From NCBI GenBank assembly GCA_020725865.1, contig DYEC01000010.1, forward strand, positions 1 to 64,000: 64,000 bases of DNA, written 5' to 3'. This DNA is from Anaerolinea sp. (GTDB lineage: Bacteria > Chloroflexota > Anaerolineae > Anaerolineales > Anaerolineaceae). The notes below the pieces were generated by a model. That model ran no database searches and was not told where the DNA came from. It saw only the letters and a program-made list of their open reading frames with translations. The translations under genes were made by a program, and so were the position numbers. Shown here one piece after another: positions 55,664 to 64,000 of the stretch. Numbering within the stretch: the stretch's first letter is position 1; every line of letters begins with the position of its first letter.

Positions 55664-57637
55664 ATGCAAACTACCGAAGTGCTTTTTATCAATGCAATTG
55701 TCCTAACCATGGACGATAAGCTGACACAATATAAACCGGGCAGTGTAGCTGTCTCCAATGGAAATATTGTAGCCGTTGGGAAACAGGAAGATATCACATC
55801 ACAATTCGCTGCTGAAAAGATTGTAGATTGCAAAGGCAAATTGCTTATGCCTGGTTTGATTAACGGACATACCCACGCGCCGATGACCCTCCTGCGTGGT
55901 TTAGCAGACGACCTGCGTCTGGATGTATGGTTAATGGGTTACATGATGCCTGTAGAACGAAAATTTGTCTCGCCAGAGTTTGTCCGGCTTGGTACCCAGC
56001 TCGCTTGTGCGGAAATGATCCGTAGCGGCGTGACCACGTTTTGCGACATGTACTACTTTGAAGAGGAAGTGGCTAAAGCAACAGCAGAAGCCGGTATGCG
56101 CGCAGTCTGTGGCGAAACTGTACTAAAGTTTCCTACCCCGGATGCGTCTTATTTTGATGAATCGCTGGCATATACGCAAGATTACATAAAGCGTTGGAAA
56201 GATCACCCCCTTATCGTTCCCACTGTCGCCCCCCACGCACCCTACACCTGTACTGAGGAACTGCTCCAAAGCAGTGCCGCAATGGCTGTTGAACATGATG
56301 TTCCTCTAGTGATTCATCTTTCAGAAACCGCATTGGAAGTCGAAAACATGCGTAATCAGACCGGGATGCCGGTAATACCATATGTGAAGAAACAGAATCT
56401 TTTCAACGCGCGCGTGATTGCTGCCCACTGTGTCCACGTGGACGAGGGCGAAATCCGTACCTTAACTCACCATAATGCCGGGGTGATTCACAACCCATCC
56501 TCAAACCTTAAGCTGGCATCTGGCATTGCCCCTGTAAAACGCATGCTCGAGTTGGGGCTAAGCGTCGGTCTTGGGACAGACGGACCAGCCTCGAATAATG
56601 ACCTGGATATGTTTGAAGAGATGCGGCTGGCAGCATTCATAGCGAAAGGAATCAGCGGCGACCCAACCGCTCTCCCCGCACCGACTGCTGTACTGATGGC
56701 CACCCGCCTGGGCGCAAAAGCCCTTCATCTCGACAGAATAACCGGTTCTATCGAACCGGGCAAACGGGCTGATCTGATCCTGGTACATATTAACCCAATA
56801 CACAATTCCCCTCATTTCACTCGTGATCCTCACAGTATATATGCGCAAATCGTTTATGCCGCAAAGTCAACTGATGTAACTGATGTAATGATCAACGGGC
56901 AGTTTGTCATGCGAGACAAGGAATTATTAACTTTGGATGAAGAAGTCCTGACACGGGAAAGCCAGAGCTACGCGCGCAAGATAGACCTCTTTTTGATTGA
57001 ACGCGAACAATCTGTTCTTGCTAAACTGATTGAAATCGGCGGTGCCACGGAAGAAGAATCTTTCGAGGTGCAGGCTAAAGTGCCTATCAAAGATAATTCA
57101 GCCGTTCTCAGTGCGCTTGACAGACCTGAAATTGAAATCATCTACCAGCGGCACTACAAACAGTATGATACCTACTTTGGCTTCGAGGATCCAAAACAGG
57201 GACATATCCGCTTTAGAGAAGATCATCTGGTTAGTTCGGCGGGGCAGGTGACCAATGTAAGAACCCGCCTGACACACATTGGCGAAACCAGCGAGGACCA
57301 TTTTCCTCAACAAGTGATTTTATCGCGCAGTCGCTTTATTGCACCGGCTGCACAAAGCCTGCGCTTCTACCGGGAATATTTCAAACCTGCCTCAGAACGA
57401 GAAGTTGAAAAGGATCGTTTACGTTTCTTGATCCGATATAAAAATACCGAGTTCTATGTTAACATTGACACAATGCTTAAACCTCCACTTGGTAACTTCT
57501 TAGAAGTCAAAAGCCGTACCTGGAGTCGGAAAGACGCTGAACACAAGGCGCGTCTTATTCCTGAGCTGATTGAATGCCTTGGTGTGTCTTCAGCAGAAAC
57601 AATTTCAAAAGATTATATTGAGTTAATCCATGACTGA
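55664..57637 (+). CDS. fusion: MtaD-type amidohydrolase with C-terminal CYTH-like domain
   Basis: Residues about 1-445 form a metal-dependent amidohydrolase of the MTA/SAH deaminase class: His69 and His71 (GHTHAPMTLLRG), PHAPYTC, HLSETA, AHCVHVDEGE and GTDGPASNNDLDMF. From residue 467 to 657 a CYTH-like fold follows. It begins FEVQAKV, where the ExExK motif reads E468-V-Q-A-K472 with Gln for the second Glu. It contains HIRFRED, RLRFLIRYK and FLEVKSRTWSRKDAEHK. CYTH enzymes act on triphosphates. I know of no established role for the fusion. It overlaps glgA by 8 bp. Confidence 0.8.
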   Translation: MQTTEVLFINAIVLTMDDKLTQYKPGSVAVSNGNIVAVGKQEDITSQFAAEKIVDCKGKLLMPGLINGHTHAPMTLLRGLADDLRLDVWLMGYMMPVERKFVSPEFVRLGTQLACAEMIRSGVTTFCDMYYFEEEVAKATAEAGMRAVCGETVLKFPTPDASYFDESLAYTQDYIKRWKDHPLIVPTVAPHAPYTCTEELLQSSAAMAVEHDVPLVIHLSETALEVENMRNQTGMPVIPYVKKQNLFNARVIAAHCVHVDEGEIRTLTHHNAGVIHNPSSNLKLASGIAPVKRMLELGLSVGLGTDGPASNNDLDMFEEMRLAAFIAKGISGDPTALPAPTAVLMATRLGAKALHLDRITGSIEPGKRADLILVHINPIHNSPHFTRDPHSIYAQIVYAAKSTDVTDVMINGQFVMRDKELLTLDEEVLTRESQSYARKIDLFLIEREQSVLAKLIEIGGATEEESFEVQAKVPIKDNSAVLSALDRPEIEIIYQRHYKQYDTYFGFEDPKQGHIRFREDHLVSSAGQVTNVRTRLTHIGETSEDHFPQQVILSRSRFIAPAAQSLRFYREYFKPASEREVEKDRLRFLIRYKNTEFYVNIDTMLKPPLGNFLEVKSRTWSRKDAEHKARLIPELIECLGVSSAETISKDYIELIHD

Positions 57638-59093
57638 AGAACTGCGTGTTTTATTCCTAATTTCTGAAATTGACCCCTTCATAAAAATCGGGGGGTTGGG
57701 TGATGTAGGCGGTTCTTTACCACGGGCACTAGCTTCTCTCTCCCCAGAAAACACCAATAGACATAGAATAGACATTCGCATATGCGTACCGCTTCATGCA
57801 CCAATTCGCCACAAGCTACCAACCGAAAAAATAGTTGCGGAATTTCCTCTTGAAAACAAGTATGGAAAGGTTTTTGCGACCGCCTTCGAGGCTGAACTAA
57901 ATGGTATTGTGACCTATTTGATTGACGGAGAACCCGTCAGGCAGGCACCAAAAGTTTACAACGAAGACGAGATATTAGACGGAGAAAAGTATGTCTTTTA
58001 CTCTCTGGCATCACTGGAACTGATGCGTTTTTTGAATTGGAAACCTCACATTGTTCACTGTCACGACTGGCACACTGCACCAGCAATTTACCAGCTCTCC
58101 CGCAACCGAGTTAACGATGTCTTTTTCTCAGACACGCGTTCCATCTTAACAATCCATAACCTACCATTCATGGGAAATGGTGCCAGTCAGGCTATGACTG
58201 ATTATGGTCTTCCGCCAACCAGCAGCACCGCCTTGCCAGAGTGGGCACGTCATCTCCCTCTGCCTCTGGGATTGCTGACTGCTGATTGGATTACCACCGT
58301 CTCGCCAACCTACGCAACAGAAATCCTTACACCTGAATTTGGCTGCGGCTTAGAGGAATTCCTTGCCTCAAGACGATTAACAATTTCTGGCATTCTCAAC
58401 GGTTTAGACATTGCCAGCTGGGATCCCCAAAAAGACAAAGCCCTAATTTCACCCTTCAGCGTTGATTCTGTCCACAAACGAACTATAAACAAGCAGGCTC
58501 TTCTGGAAGAATTCTCACTTAAAAACGACCTGGACATTCCGTTGCTTGCCTTTATTGGGCGAATGGATGCTCAAAAAGGAGTGGATATATTGCTGGAAGG
58601 TTTAGAGATGATTGCTGATACGAATTGGCTGGCGATTCTATTAGGAACTGGGAACGCACAGTTGGAACGCGCAACTATCGAAATGCAGCAAAAATATCCC
58701 AACCATGTGCGTGCTGCGATTCGCTTTGATCCCAAGCTGTCCCGAATGCTTTATGGTGGTGCAGACATGCTCCTGATCCCTTCTCGCTACGAACCCTGCG
58801 GTATGGTACAAATGATCGCCATGAGATATGGATGTATTCCGATTGCTCATGCAACCGGCGGATTGAAAGATACCATCCGAAATGACCCGGCTGACCAGAA
58901 AACCGGTTTTTTGTTTCCCAAAAACACGGCCGAAGAATTGACTCAATCTCTAAAGCAGGCTTTCTCTTACTATAGAAATCAAAATCTCTGGCGCACAATT
59001 CAACAAAACGCCATGCGCCAGGATTTCTCTTGGGAACGTTCTGCGAATGAATACGCCAAGCTTTACCTAAGGCTCAAGGAGAACACAGAATGA
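57630..59093 (+). CDS. glgA: glycogen synthase (GT5)
   Basis: GlgA extends alpha-1,4-glucan from ADP-glucose. The ADP-glucose binding motif appears as FIKIGGLGDVGGSLPRAL near residue 18. The C-terminal Rossmann half has FIGRMDAQKGVDILLEGL and PSRYEPCGMVQMIAMRYGCI with the catalytic Glu. HIVHCHDWHTAPAIY is the typical loop. The length of 487 residues is usual. The start overlaps the preceding MtaD-CYTH gene by 8 bp and the end overlaps glgC by 4 bp (ATGA), so these genes form an operon. Confidence 0.93.
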   Translation: MTEELRVLFLISEIDPFIKIGGLGDVGGSLPRALASLSPENTNRHRIDIRICVPLHAPIRHKLPTEKIVAEFPLENKYGKVFATAFEAELNGIVTYLIDGEPVRQAPKVYNEDEILDGEKYVFYSLASLELMRFLNWKPHIVHCHDWHTAPAIYQLSRNRVNDVFFSDTRSILTIHNLPFMGNGASQAMTDYGLPPTSSTALPEWARHLPLPLGLLTADWITTVSPTYATEILTPEFGCGLEEFLASRRLTISGILNGLDIASWDPQKDKALISPFSVDSVHKRTINKQALLEEFSLKNDLDIPLLAFIGRMDAQKGVDILLEGLEMIADTNWLAILLGTGNAQLERATIEMQQKYPNHVRAAIRFDPKLSRMLYGGADMLLIPSRYEPCGMVQMIAMRYGCIPIAHATGGLKDTIRNDPADQKTGFLFPKNTAEELTQSLKQAFSYYRNQNLWRTIQQNAMRQDFSWERSANEYAKLYLRLKENTE

Positions 59094-60346
59094 AAACCCG
59101 TGTGCTGATACTTGCTGGTGGTGAAGGAACAAGATTGGGTGTTTTGACTGCAAAACGCACCAAGCCGGCGGTGCCGTTTGCTGGAAAATATCGTATTATT
59201 GACTTCACGCTCTCAAACTGTGTGAATTCGCAACTTTTTGATGTCATGATCGTCGCACAATACCGCCCGCATTCTTTGATTGAGCATATTGGCGCAGGAG
59301 GTCCTTGGGATTTGAATAGGGACTTCACCGGCGGCATACGAATTTACACGCCTTATAAATCTCCCGGTTCAAGCTGGTTTGTGGGCACAGCAGATGCTGT
59401 ACAGCAAAATTTCTCCTTCATCAAGCGAGGAGACCCAGATTTGATATTGATTCTTTCAGGCGATCACATTTATAGCATGGACTATTCTGGCATGATTCGG
59501 TTTCATATGGAAAAGAATGCCGACTTGACCATGGCAACCATTCAAGTCCCAATTGAAGAAGCTCCCCGATTCGGAATTGTCGGTACTAATCCAGACCAAC
59601 GGGTAATTTCTTTCGTGGAAAAACCAAAGCAACCCCCTTCAACTCTAGCAAACATGGGCGTTTACCTGTTTAATAAATCCTTTCTTGGACGAATTCTCTG
59701 GGAAGACCATTTAAGACAAGATTCATCTCACGATTTTGGGAAAGATATTCTCCCAGCAGTGATCAGTGCCGGCGAGCGCGTATATGCTTACCCCTTTACC
59801 GGTTATTGGGTGGATGTTGGTACTGTGCTTTCCTATTGGAAAGCACATATGGATTTACTCGACCCCAATCCACCTTTCAACCTTCATAATCGCTCCTGGG
59901 TTATTCACACACGTTCTGAGGAGAGACCGCCCGTTAAGATCCACCAAGGAGCTGAGATAGAAAATAGCATGATATGTGATGGTTGTGTGATCGAACGGGG
60001 CGCAAGAGTGATCCGCAGTGTACTTTCACCCGGTGTTCATATTCAACAAAACGCTACTGTATTTGAATCGATAGTATTAACCGATGCGGTCATTGAAGCA
60101 GGCGCCAGGCTTGAACATGCCATCCTTGATAAACGAGCTCGCATTGGTGAACAGGCGATTTTTGGTAAAGCAATTCCAGACCAAACCACAATTACCATGA
60201 TTGGCAAAAATTCAGTTGTAGCCCCCAAAATGGTGGTGGAGGCAGGGGCAATGATTGCCACTGATGTAATCCCACCCGATTATCCAACTCAGGTTGTAAA
60301 ATCCGGCGAATACATTCAAACACGGAGATTGCCTTATGAATTGTAG
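59090..60346 (+). CDS. glgC: glucose-1-phosphate adenylyltransferase
   Basis: GlgC makes ADP-glucose from ATP and glucose 1-phosphate, the committed step of glycogen synthesis. Motifs are LAGGEGTRLGVLTAKRTKPA, VPFAGKYRIIDFTLSNCVNS, FVGTADAVQQN, ILSGDHIYSMDY, and the left-handed beta-helix in the last 120 residues. The usual Pro and Arg/Lys residues for allosteric activation were not checked. The 418-residue length is typical. It overlaps both glgA and malQ, so the order is synthesis of the donor after the transferase. Confidence 0.94.
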   Translation: MKTRVLILAGGEGTRLGVLTAKRTKPAVPFAGKYRIIDFTLSNCVNSQLFDVMIVAQYRPHSLIEHIGAGGPWDLNRDFTGGIRIYTPYKSPGSSWFVGTADAVQQNFSFIKRGDPDLILILSGDHIYSMDYSGMIRFHMEKNADLTMATIQVPIEEAPRFGIVGTNPDQRVISFVEKPKQPPSTLANMGVYLFNKSFLGRILWEDHLRQDSSHDFGKDILPAVISAGERVYAYPFTGYWVDVGTVLSYWKAHMDLLDPNPPFNLHNRSWVIHTRSEERPPVKIHQGAEIENSMICDGCVIERGARVIRSVLSPGVHIQQNATVFESIVLTDAVIEAGARLEHAILDKRARIGEQAIFGKAIPDQTTITMIGKNSVVAPKMVVEAGAMIATDVIPPDYPTQVVKSGEYIQTRRLPYEL

Positions 60347-61877
60347 GCGCTCGTCTGGCATCATTTTACATCCTACCAGCCTGCCCGGACCAGACGGCAT
60401 TGGCGACCTTGGTCCAGAAGCCTATCGGTGGGTAACCTTTCTAAAAGAAGCGGGGTGCAGTTTGTGGCAAATCCTTCCGCTCGGCCCAACAGGGTATGGC
60501 GACTCACCTTATCAGTGCTTTTCTGCGTTTGCTGGTAACCCATACCTGATCAGTCCAATCGCATTGGTAGAAGACGGCATTCTCGATCATAAAGATTTGT
60601 TAGATAGACCAGTATTTTCAGAGACCTGCGTAGATTATGGGCGTGTGATACCCTGGAAGTTATCCTTGTTGACAAAGGCTTTTCTGCATTTCCAAAAACA
60701 CGCCCCATCAGAGCTTATCCAGGAGTTCGATGACTTCCAAACTCATTTTAAACATTGGCTGGATGACTTTGCTCTATTTATGGCAATCAAAGAAACCCAA
60801 GGGGGAACTGCTTGGTGCGATTGGCCCGAGCCATTGCGAAAACACGAGCCCAATGCCTTGCGAGCCTTTAGAGAACAATATGGGGAGATCGTTTTGCGCC
60901 ATGCTTTCTGGCAATTTCTCTTTTTCCGGCAATGGAAAGCATTGCGATTATTCGCAAATCAAAACGGGATTCAAATTATTGGAGACATTCCCATTTTTGT
61001 CGCCTATGATAGCTCCGATGTCTGGTCTAACCGAGCTCTTTTCTACCTAGATGAAGATGGTTTGCCAACAGTTGTTGCTGGCGTCCCACCGGATTATTTC
61101 TCGCCCACTGGGCAACTCTGGGGTAATCCATTATACCGCTGGCAGGTACACCAAAAGACGAATTACGCCTGGTGGCTAAGCCGTTTTCAAGCTACTTTAC
61201 AAATGGTGGATATTATTCGTCTCGATCACTTCAGAGGTTTCGCCGGTTATTGGGAAATACCGGCTGGCAACCCCACGGCTGAAAAAGGACGTTGGGTGCG
61301 TGGACCCGGACATAAATTCTTCGAAACTTTGCGAAATGCACTAGGAAATCTGCCGATTATTGCGGAAGACCTTGGTGTCATTACACCGGATGTTGTTAAA
61401 TTGAGAGAGGATTTTGAGCTTCCAGGAATGAAAGTATTTCAATTTGCTTTTTCCACTGGTCCGGATGACCCGTTTCTCCCTCATAACTACCCGGTCAATT
61501 GCGTGGTATATACTGGCACACACGATAATGACACCGCGCGCGGTTGGTATGAGTCTGCACCAGAGAAAGAGCGGGACTTTTGCCGTCGTTATCTGGCACG
61601 TTCAGGGGAGGATATATCCTGGGACATGATCCGTACTGTATGGGGTTCGGTTGCCAGGTTTGCAATCGCACCATTACAGGATTTTCTTGGCTTGGGTAGC
61701 GAAGGCAGAATGAATTTCCCCAGTAAATCCGGTGGCAACTGGAGCTGGCGTGCATCAGCTGATTCTTTCGACTCGTCACTGGCTATGCGAATCTATGAGT
61801 TGAATTACTTATACAGTCGTTTGCCAGAAAGCGAAAGTCAAAAAGTTACTCCCACTATCGAATATGAAAATCCCTGA
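60336..61877 (+). CDS. malQ: 4-alpha-glucanotransferase (amylomaltase)
   Basis: MalQ rearranges alpha-1,4-glucan chains. GH77 signatures are SSGIILHPTSLPGP and LPLGPTGYGDSPYQCFSAFA near the N-terminus. The catalytic Asp lies in DIIRLDHFRGFAGYWE, the acid/base Glu in IAEDLGVIT, and the transition-state Asp in GTHDNDTARGWY. The length of 513 residues is normal. It overlaps glgC by 11 bp and closes the operon. No glycogen phosphorylase, branching or debranching enzyme is within the window. Confidence 0.94.
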   Translation: MNCRRSSGIILHPTSLPGPDGIGDLGPEAYRWVTFLKEAGCSLWQILPLGPTGYGDSPYQCFSAFAGNPYLISPIALVEDGILDHKDLLDRPVFSETCVDYGRVIPWKLSLLTKAFLHFQKHAPSELIQEFDDFQTHFKHWLDDFALFMAIKETQGGTAWCDWPEPLRKHEPNALRAFREQYGEIVLRHAFWQFLFFRQWKALRLFANQNGIQIIGDIPIFVAYDSSDVWSNRALFYLDEDGLPTVVAGVPPDYFSPTGQLWGNPLYRWQVHQKTNYAWWLSRFQATLQMVDIIRLDHFRGFAGYWEIPAGNPTAEKGRWVRGPGHKFFETLRNALGNLPIIAEDLGVITPDVVKLREDFELPGMKVFQFAFSTGPDDPFLPHNYPVNCVVYTGTHDNDTARGWYESAPEKERDFCRRYLARSGEDISWDMIRTVWGSVARFAIAPLQDFLGLGSEGRMNFPSKSGGNWSWRASADSFDSSLAMRIYELNYLYSRLPESESQKVTPTIEYENP

Positions 61878-61887
61878 GTGATAATCC

Positions 61888-62856
61888 TCAACCCTGTTGT
61901 AAGTTATGCTTCCTTATCTCTGTGCGGGTCACCAGATAGATACCAACCAGAATAAGACCGCCTCCAAAAACTTCCATAAGTGTTGGTATCTCTTGCAGAA
62001 AAATAGTTGCCAACAACGACGAACCTATCGGTTCGCCTAAGAGTGTCACAGCTACAAATGCTGCAGGCAGATAGCGTAATGCCCAGTTAAAGGATGAATG
62101 GCCGATGAGCTGCGGCACAACTGCCAACATAAGCATACAGATATAGGTCAAGGCTGAATACCCGATTGGACTTTGCCGAGTTATTACGACCGCTATCCAC
62201 AAGAAAGCTGCCGCTGTTCCGTAAACTACGAAGGTATAACTCAGCAAGGAAAGGGATGAGCGCACCCTTCGTCCAAGCAGCAAATATCCTGCTGCACACC
62301 ATGCTCCAACCAACGCCAGGAGATTTCCCCACAACGCTTCCCCGCGGATTGTATCCTGCAGTGACAAACAGTTGAACCCAGGCACAGGTCCTGGTAATTT
62401 GATAAGCTGGCAAGACTCGCTTGCCCCCACAACAGCGCTACCAGCTAATGCAATAATCAAACCAATTATCACTCCAAAAGATGTACGTTCTTTCAACACT
62501 AAAGGAGAAGCCAAAGCCACCCATAGCGGCGTTGTAGTCACCAGAACGACCGAACTGGCAATGCTGGTGTATTGCAGTGAGCTGATCCAGGAAGCAAAAT
62601 GCAAAGCGAGAAAAAAACCTGCCAGCAATAACAACAAATACTCCCTTCTGGAAAAGTGCCTTATCTCATTACGTGCCTGAAGCCACGCCATCGGCAGCAA
62701 AATAGCCGCGGCAATGCCCAGCCGGTACGCGGCAATTACGAGCGAAGGAGCTTCTCTCTGGGCGAGTCGAATAAAAATAGAAGCAGTTGAAACAGCCACC
62801 ACCCCGGCAAAGACAACAAAATAAGGTGAAAACTTAGGCTTTGTAGAATGTTCCAT
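61888..62856 (-). CDS. EamA/DMT-family transporter
   Basis: The protein has 322 residues with ten membrane helices in two EamA repeats. The second helix region of repeat 1 has FFLALHFASWISSLQYTSIA, and repeat 2 has LRYLPAAFVAVTLLGEPIGS. The pattern LKERTSFGVIIG and FLQEIPTLMEVFGGGLILVG are typical of DMT exporters for metabolites such as amino acids. The substrate cannot be deduced. There is no ribosome binding site, and the ATG overlaps none of the neighbours. Confidence 0.87.
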   Translation of the reverse strand: MEHSTKPKFSPYFVVFAGVVAVSTASIFIRLAQREAPSLVIAAYRLGIAAAILLPMAWLQARNEIRHFSRREYLLLLLAGFFLALHFASWISSLQYTSIASSVVLVTTTPLWVALASPLVLKERTSFGVIIGLIIALAGSAVVGASESCQLIKLPGPVPGFNCLSLQDTIRGEALWGNLLALVGAWCAAGYLLLGRRVRSSLSLLSYTFVVYGTAAAFLWIAVVITRQSPIGYSALTYICMLMLAVVPQLIGHSSFNWALRYLPAAFVAVTLLGEPIGSSLLATIFLQEIPTLMEVFGGGLILVGIYLVTRTEIRKHNLQQG

Positions 62857-62865
62857 GGGATTTGC

Positions 62866-62894
62866 TTGACAGAAAAGTGGTTAATATATACAAT
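62866..62894 (+). promoter_or_regulatory. sodA promoter
   Basis: Perfect TTGACA (62866-62871) and TACAAT (62889-62894) are 17 bp apart, with transcription near 62901. The start site coincides with an AT-rich imperfect palindrome AATATTTGTACAATATT (62901-62917), which could bind a redox or metal regulator. Confidence 0.72.
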
Positions 62895-62913
62895 TTAGAT
62901 AATATTTGTACAA
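62885..62913 (-). promoter_or_regulatory. possible promoter of the EamA transporter gene
   Basis: On the minus strand TTGTAC (62908-62913) and TATATA (62885-62890) are 17 bp apart. It faces and overlaps the sodA promoter, so both genes may be regulated at the same site. Confidence 0.4.
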
Positions 62914-62969
62914 TATTTGTTCACTCTTGAAAATTTTGACATTCAATTGTAAACTAAAGGAGGCAAATT

Positions 62970-63578
62970 ATGGCATTCACATTACCACCGCTGCCCTATG
63001 CATATGATGCGTTGGAAGCAGCTATTGATGCAAGAACAGTAGAAATCCATTATACCAAGCACCACCAAACGTACCTTAACAATCTCAACAGCGCTTTGGA
63101 AAAATTTCCGCAGTTCTTTGAGAAGTCAATTGAGGATATCTTAAGAGATCTCAATCAAATACCCGAAGAGATTCGCACTGCGGTTCGCAATAATGGCGGC
63201 GGTTACTACAACCACATTATTTACTGGTCAATCATGCAACCCGCCCCAGCCGGCGAGCCGCAGGGAAAACTGGCAGAAGCGATTGAAAAAAGCTTCGGAA
63301 ATTTTGCCAATTTCAAGGCCGAACTAGAAAAAGCTGGTATGGCACGCTTTGGTAGCGGTTGGGCATGGTTAAGCAAAAAAACTGATGGCAGTCTAGTTAT
63401 TCATTCCACCCCTAACCAAGATACACCGCTGGCAGAAGGTCTGTACCCTGTTCTGGGTGTAGATGTTTGGGAACATGCTTATTACTTGCGGTATCAAAAT
63501 CGCCGCGCAGAATATCTGACCAATTGGTGGAACGTAGTCAACTGGAAGGAGGTTGAGCGGCGGTTTGTAGAATCATAA
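62970..63578 (+). CDS. sodA: superoxide dismutase, Mn-type by motif
   Basis: The enzyme removes superoxide. The metal ligands are His27 (EIHYTKHH), His82 (YYNHIIYW), Asp165 and His169 (DVWEHAYY). GGGYYNH and the C-terminal domain PNQDTPL carry the Gly and Gln found in Mn enzymes; Fe enzymes have the Gln in the N-terminal domain. An AAAGGAGG site lies before the ATG. The length of 202 residues is usual. The presence of this enzyme in a lineage rich in anaerobes suggests exposure to oxygen. A ferredoxin gene follows after 24 nt. Confidence 0.93.
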   Translation: MAFTLPPLPYAYDALEAAIDARTVEIHYTKHHQTYLNNLNSALEKFPQFFEKSIEDILRDLNQIPEEIRTAVRNNGGGYYNHIIYWSIMQPAPAGEPQGKLAEAIEKSFGNFANFKAELEKAGMARFGSGWAWLSKKTDGSLVIHSTPNQDTPLAEGLYPVLGVDVWEHAYYLRYQNRRAEYLTNWWNVVNWKEVERRFVES

Positions 63579-63602
63579 TCCACTTATACTTAGGAGGAAG
63601 AT

Positions 63603-64000
63603 ATGACCCACGTTATCACCAGTCTATGTTTACGCGATGGCGGTTGCATGACGGTCTGCCCGGTCGAGTGTATTGTGCCGGGAAAACCAATAGACAAGTA
63701 TCCGTGGTACTACATTGATCCTGATACCTGTATTGACTGCGGTGCATGTGTAGCAGAATGCCCATTTGAAGCCATCTTCCCTGAAGATGAGGTACCCAGC
63801 GCATACAAAGCAAAGGGCGGTGAGCGCCTTTCAATGCCAGTTGGTACCCCTGGCTTTACGGAGATTTACGATGGGAAAAACCATAACGGCGAACCCGTTC
63901 ACCTGGAAGCCACACGCACTCTGCAGGCTGGTGAAGTGGTCGATCTGACCCCTGATATCGCCGCAAATGCCGCATTTTTCAAGGATGGTCCAGGCTATGA
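63603..64000 (+). CDS. ferredoxin (4Fe-4S type), partial at window end
   Basis: The ATG at 63603 follows an AGGAGG site by about 7 nt. The visible 132 residues begin MTHVITSLCLRDGGCMTVCP. Cysteines occur as C...CMTVCPVEC and CIDCGACVAECPFEAI, enough for one or two clusters. The rest (about 70-132) is not a simple ferredoxin extension and includes FTEIYDGKNHNGEPVHL. The frame remains open at the window edge. It may be an electron carrier expressed with the superoxide dismutase gene 24 nt upstream. Confidence 0.85.
   Translation, partial: MTHVITSLCLRDGGCMTVCPVECIVPGKPIDKYPWYYIDPDTCIDCGACVAECPFEAIFPEDEVPSAYKAKGGERLSMPVGTPGFTEIYDGKNHNGEPVHLEATRTLQAGEVVDLTPDIAANAAFFKDGPGY

Noticed and set aside
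62936-62941. Second TTGACA before sodA
   Set aside because: The matching -10 position falls in the ribosome binding site (GGAGGC), so it cannot serve sodA.

Overview
The window looks like a stretch of chromosome from a non-photosynthetic member of the Chloroflexota, most likely the class Anaerolineae. This is an inference from gene content: several GT-C membrane glycosyltransferases, a pyrophosphate-type phosphofructokinase, a DUF348/G5 lipoprotein with a propeller, many Ser/Thr kinase, FHA and PP2C proteins, a CpXC protein, and glycogen metabolism. No taxonomic marker such as rRNA is present. I see no insertion sequence, prophage, CRISPR array or plasmid gene. Genes are dense on both strands, and no stretch longer than 300 bases lacks a gene.

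Layout. 1-74 holds a partial tRNA-Leu(GAG) with a consensus promoter. 176-1900 is plsX plus a NERD-like membrane protein. 1939-3300 is scpB-rluB on the minus strand. 3346-9766 is a plus-strand run of two lipoproteins, a UDP-glucuronate decarboxylase-like epimerase, a GtrA protein, an orphan BchI-like ATPase, a UroD-family protein and rsmD. 10350-13614 is a minus-strand run of a DegS-like kinase, PPi-type phosphofructokinase and class II aldolase. 13723-22112 is an island of five polytopic GT-C type proteins interrupted by a nitrilase. 22166-27843 holds an acetyltransferase-like protein, YyaL, MurA with the fosfomycin-resistance-type Asp, thioredoxin and Hsp20.

27947-33746 is the most striking part: a six-gene minus-strand signalling operon driven by a near-consensus promoter at 33824-33852. 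Its gene order is a Ser/Thr kinase with a soluble eight-blade PQQ-type propeller, a PP2C phosphatase, a J-domain/VWA fusion, a zinc-ribbon/FHA protein, a small unknown protein, and an OmpR-type regulator. It resembles the kinase-phosphatase-VWA 'TerY-P' triads in logic but has a different architecture. A second phosphosignalling locus (38406-43284) has a GAF/PAS histidine kinase, a CpXC coiled-coil protein, an FHA-winged-helix regulator and a divergent membrane-anchored Ser/Thr kinase.

43296-48216 is an ATPase-GDPD-GH3 operon with ATGA overlaps. 48345-53866 holds efp, a Cys-rich protein, a membrane protein, ftsH (with an elaborate upstream regulatory region), miaA and yraN. 53969-61877 is a six-gene plus-strand run: cyclic-nucleotide-binding protein, CinA with a degenerate C-terminal domain, an MtaD-CYTH fusion, glgA, glgC and malQ. 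This links nucleotide/cofactor clean-up to glycogen synthesis and breakdown. The window ends with a DMT exporter, a Mn-type superoxide dismutase and a truncated ferredoxin gene.

Promoters with a recognisable housekeeping consensus fall in two groups: full -35/-10 pairs with 17-bp spacers, and extended -10 elements (TGnTATAAT). Several terminators are built partly from the coding sequence of a gene 3' end.
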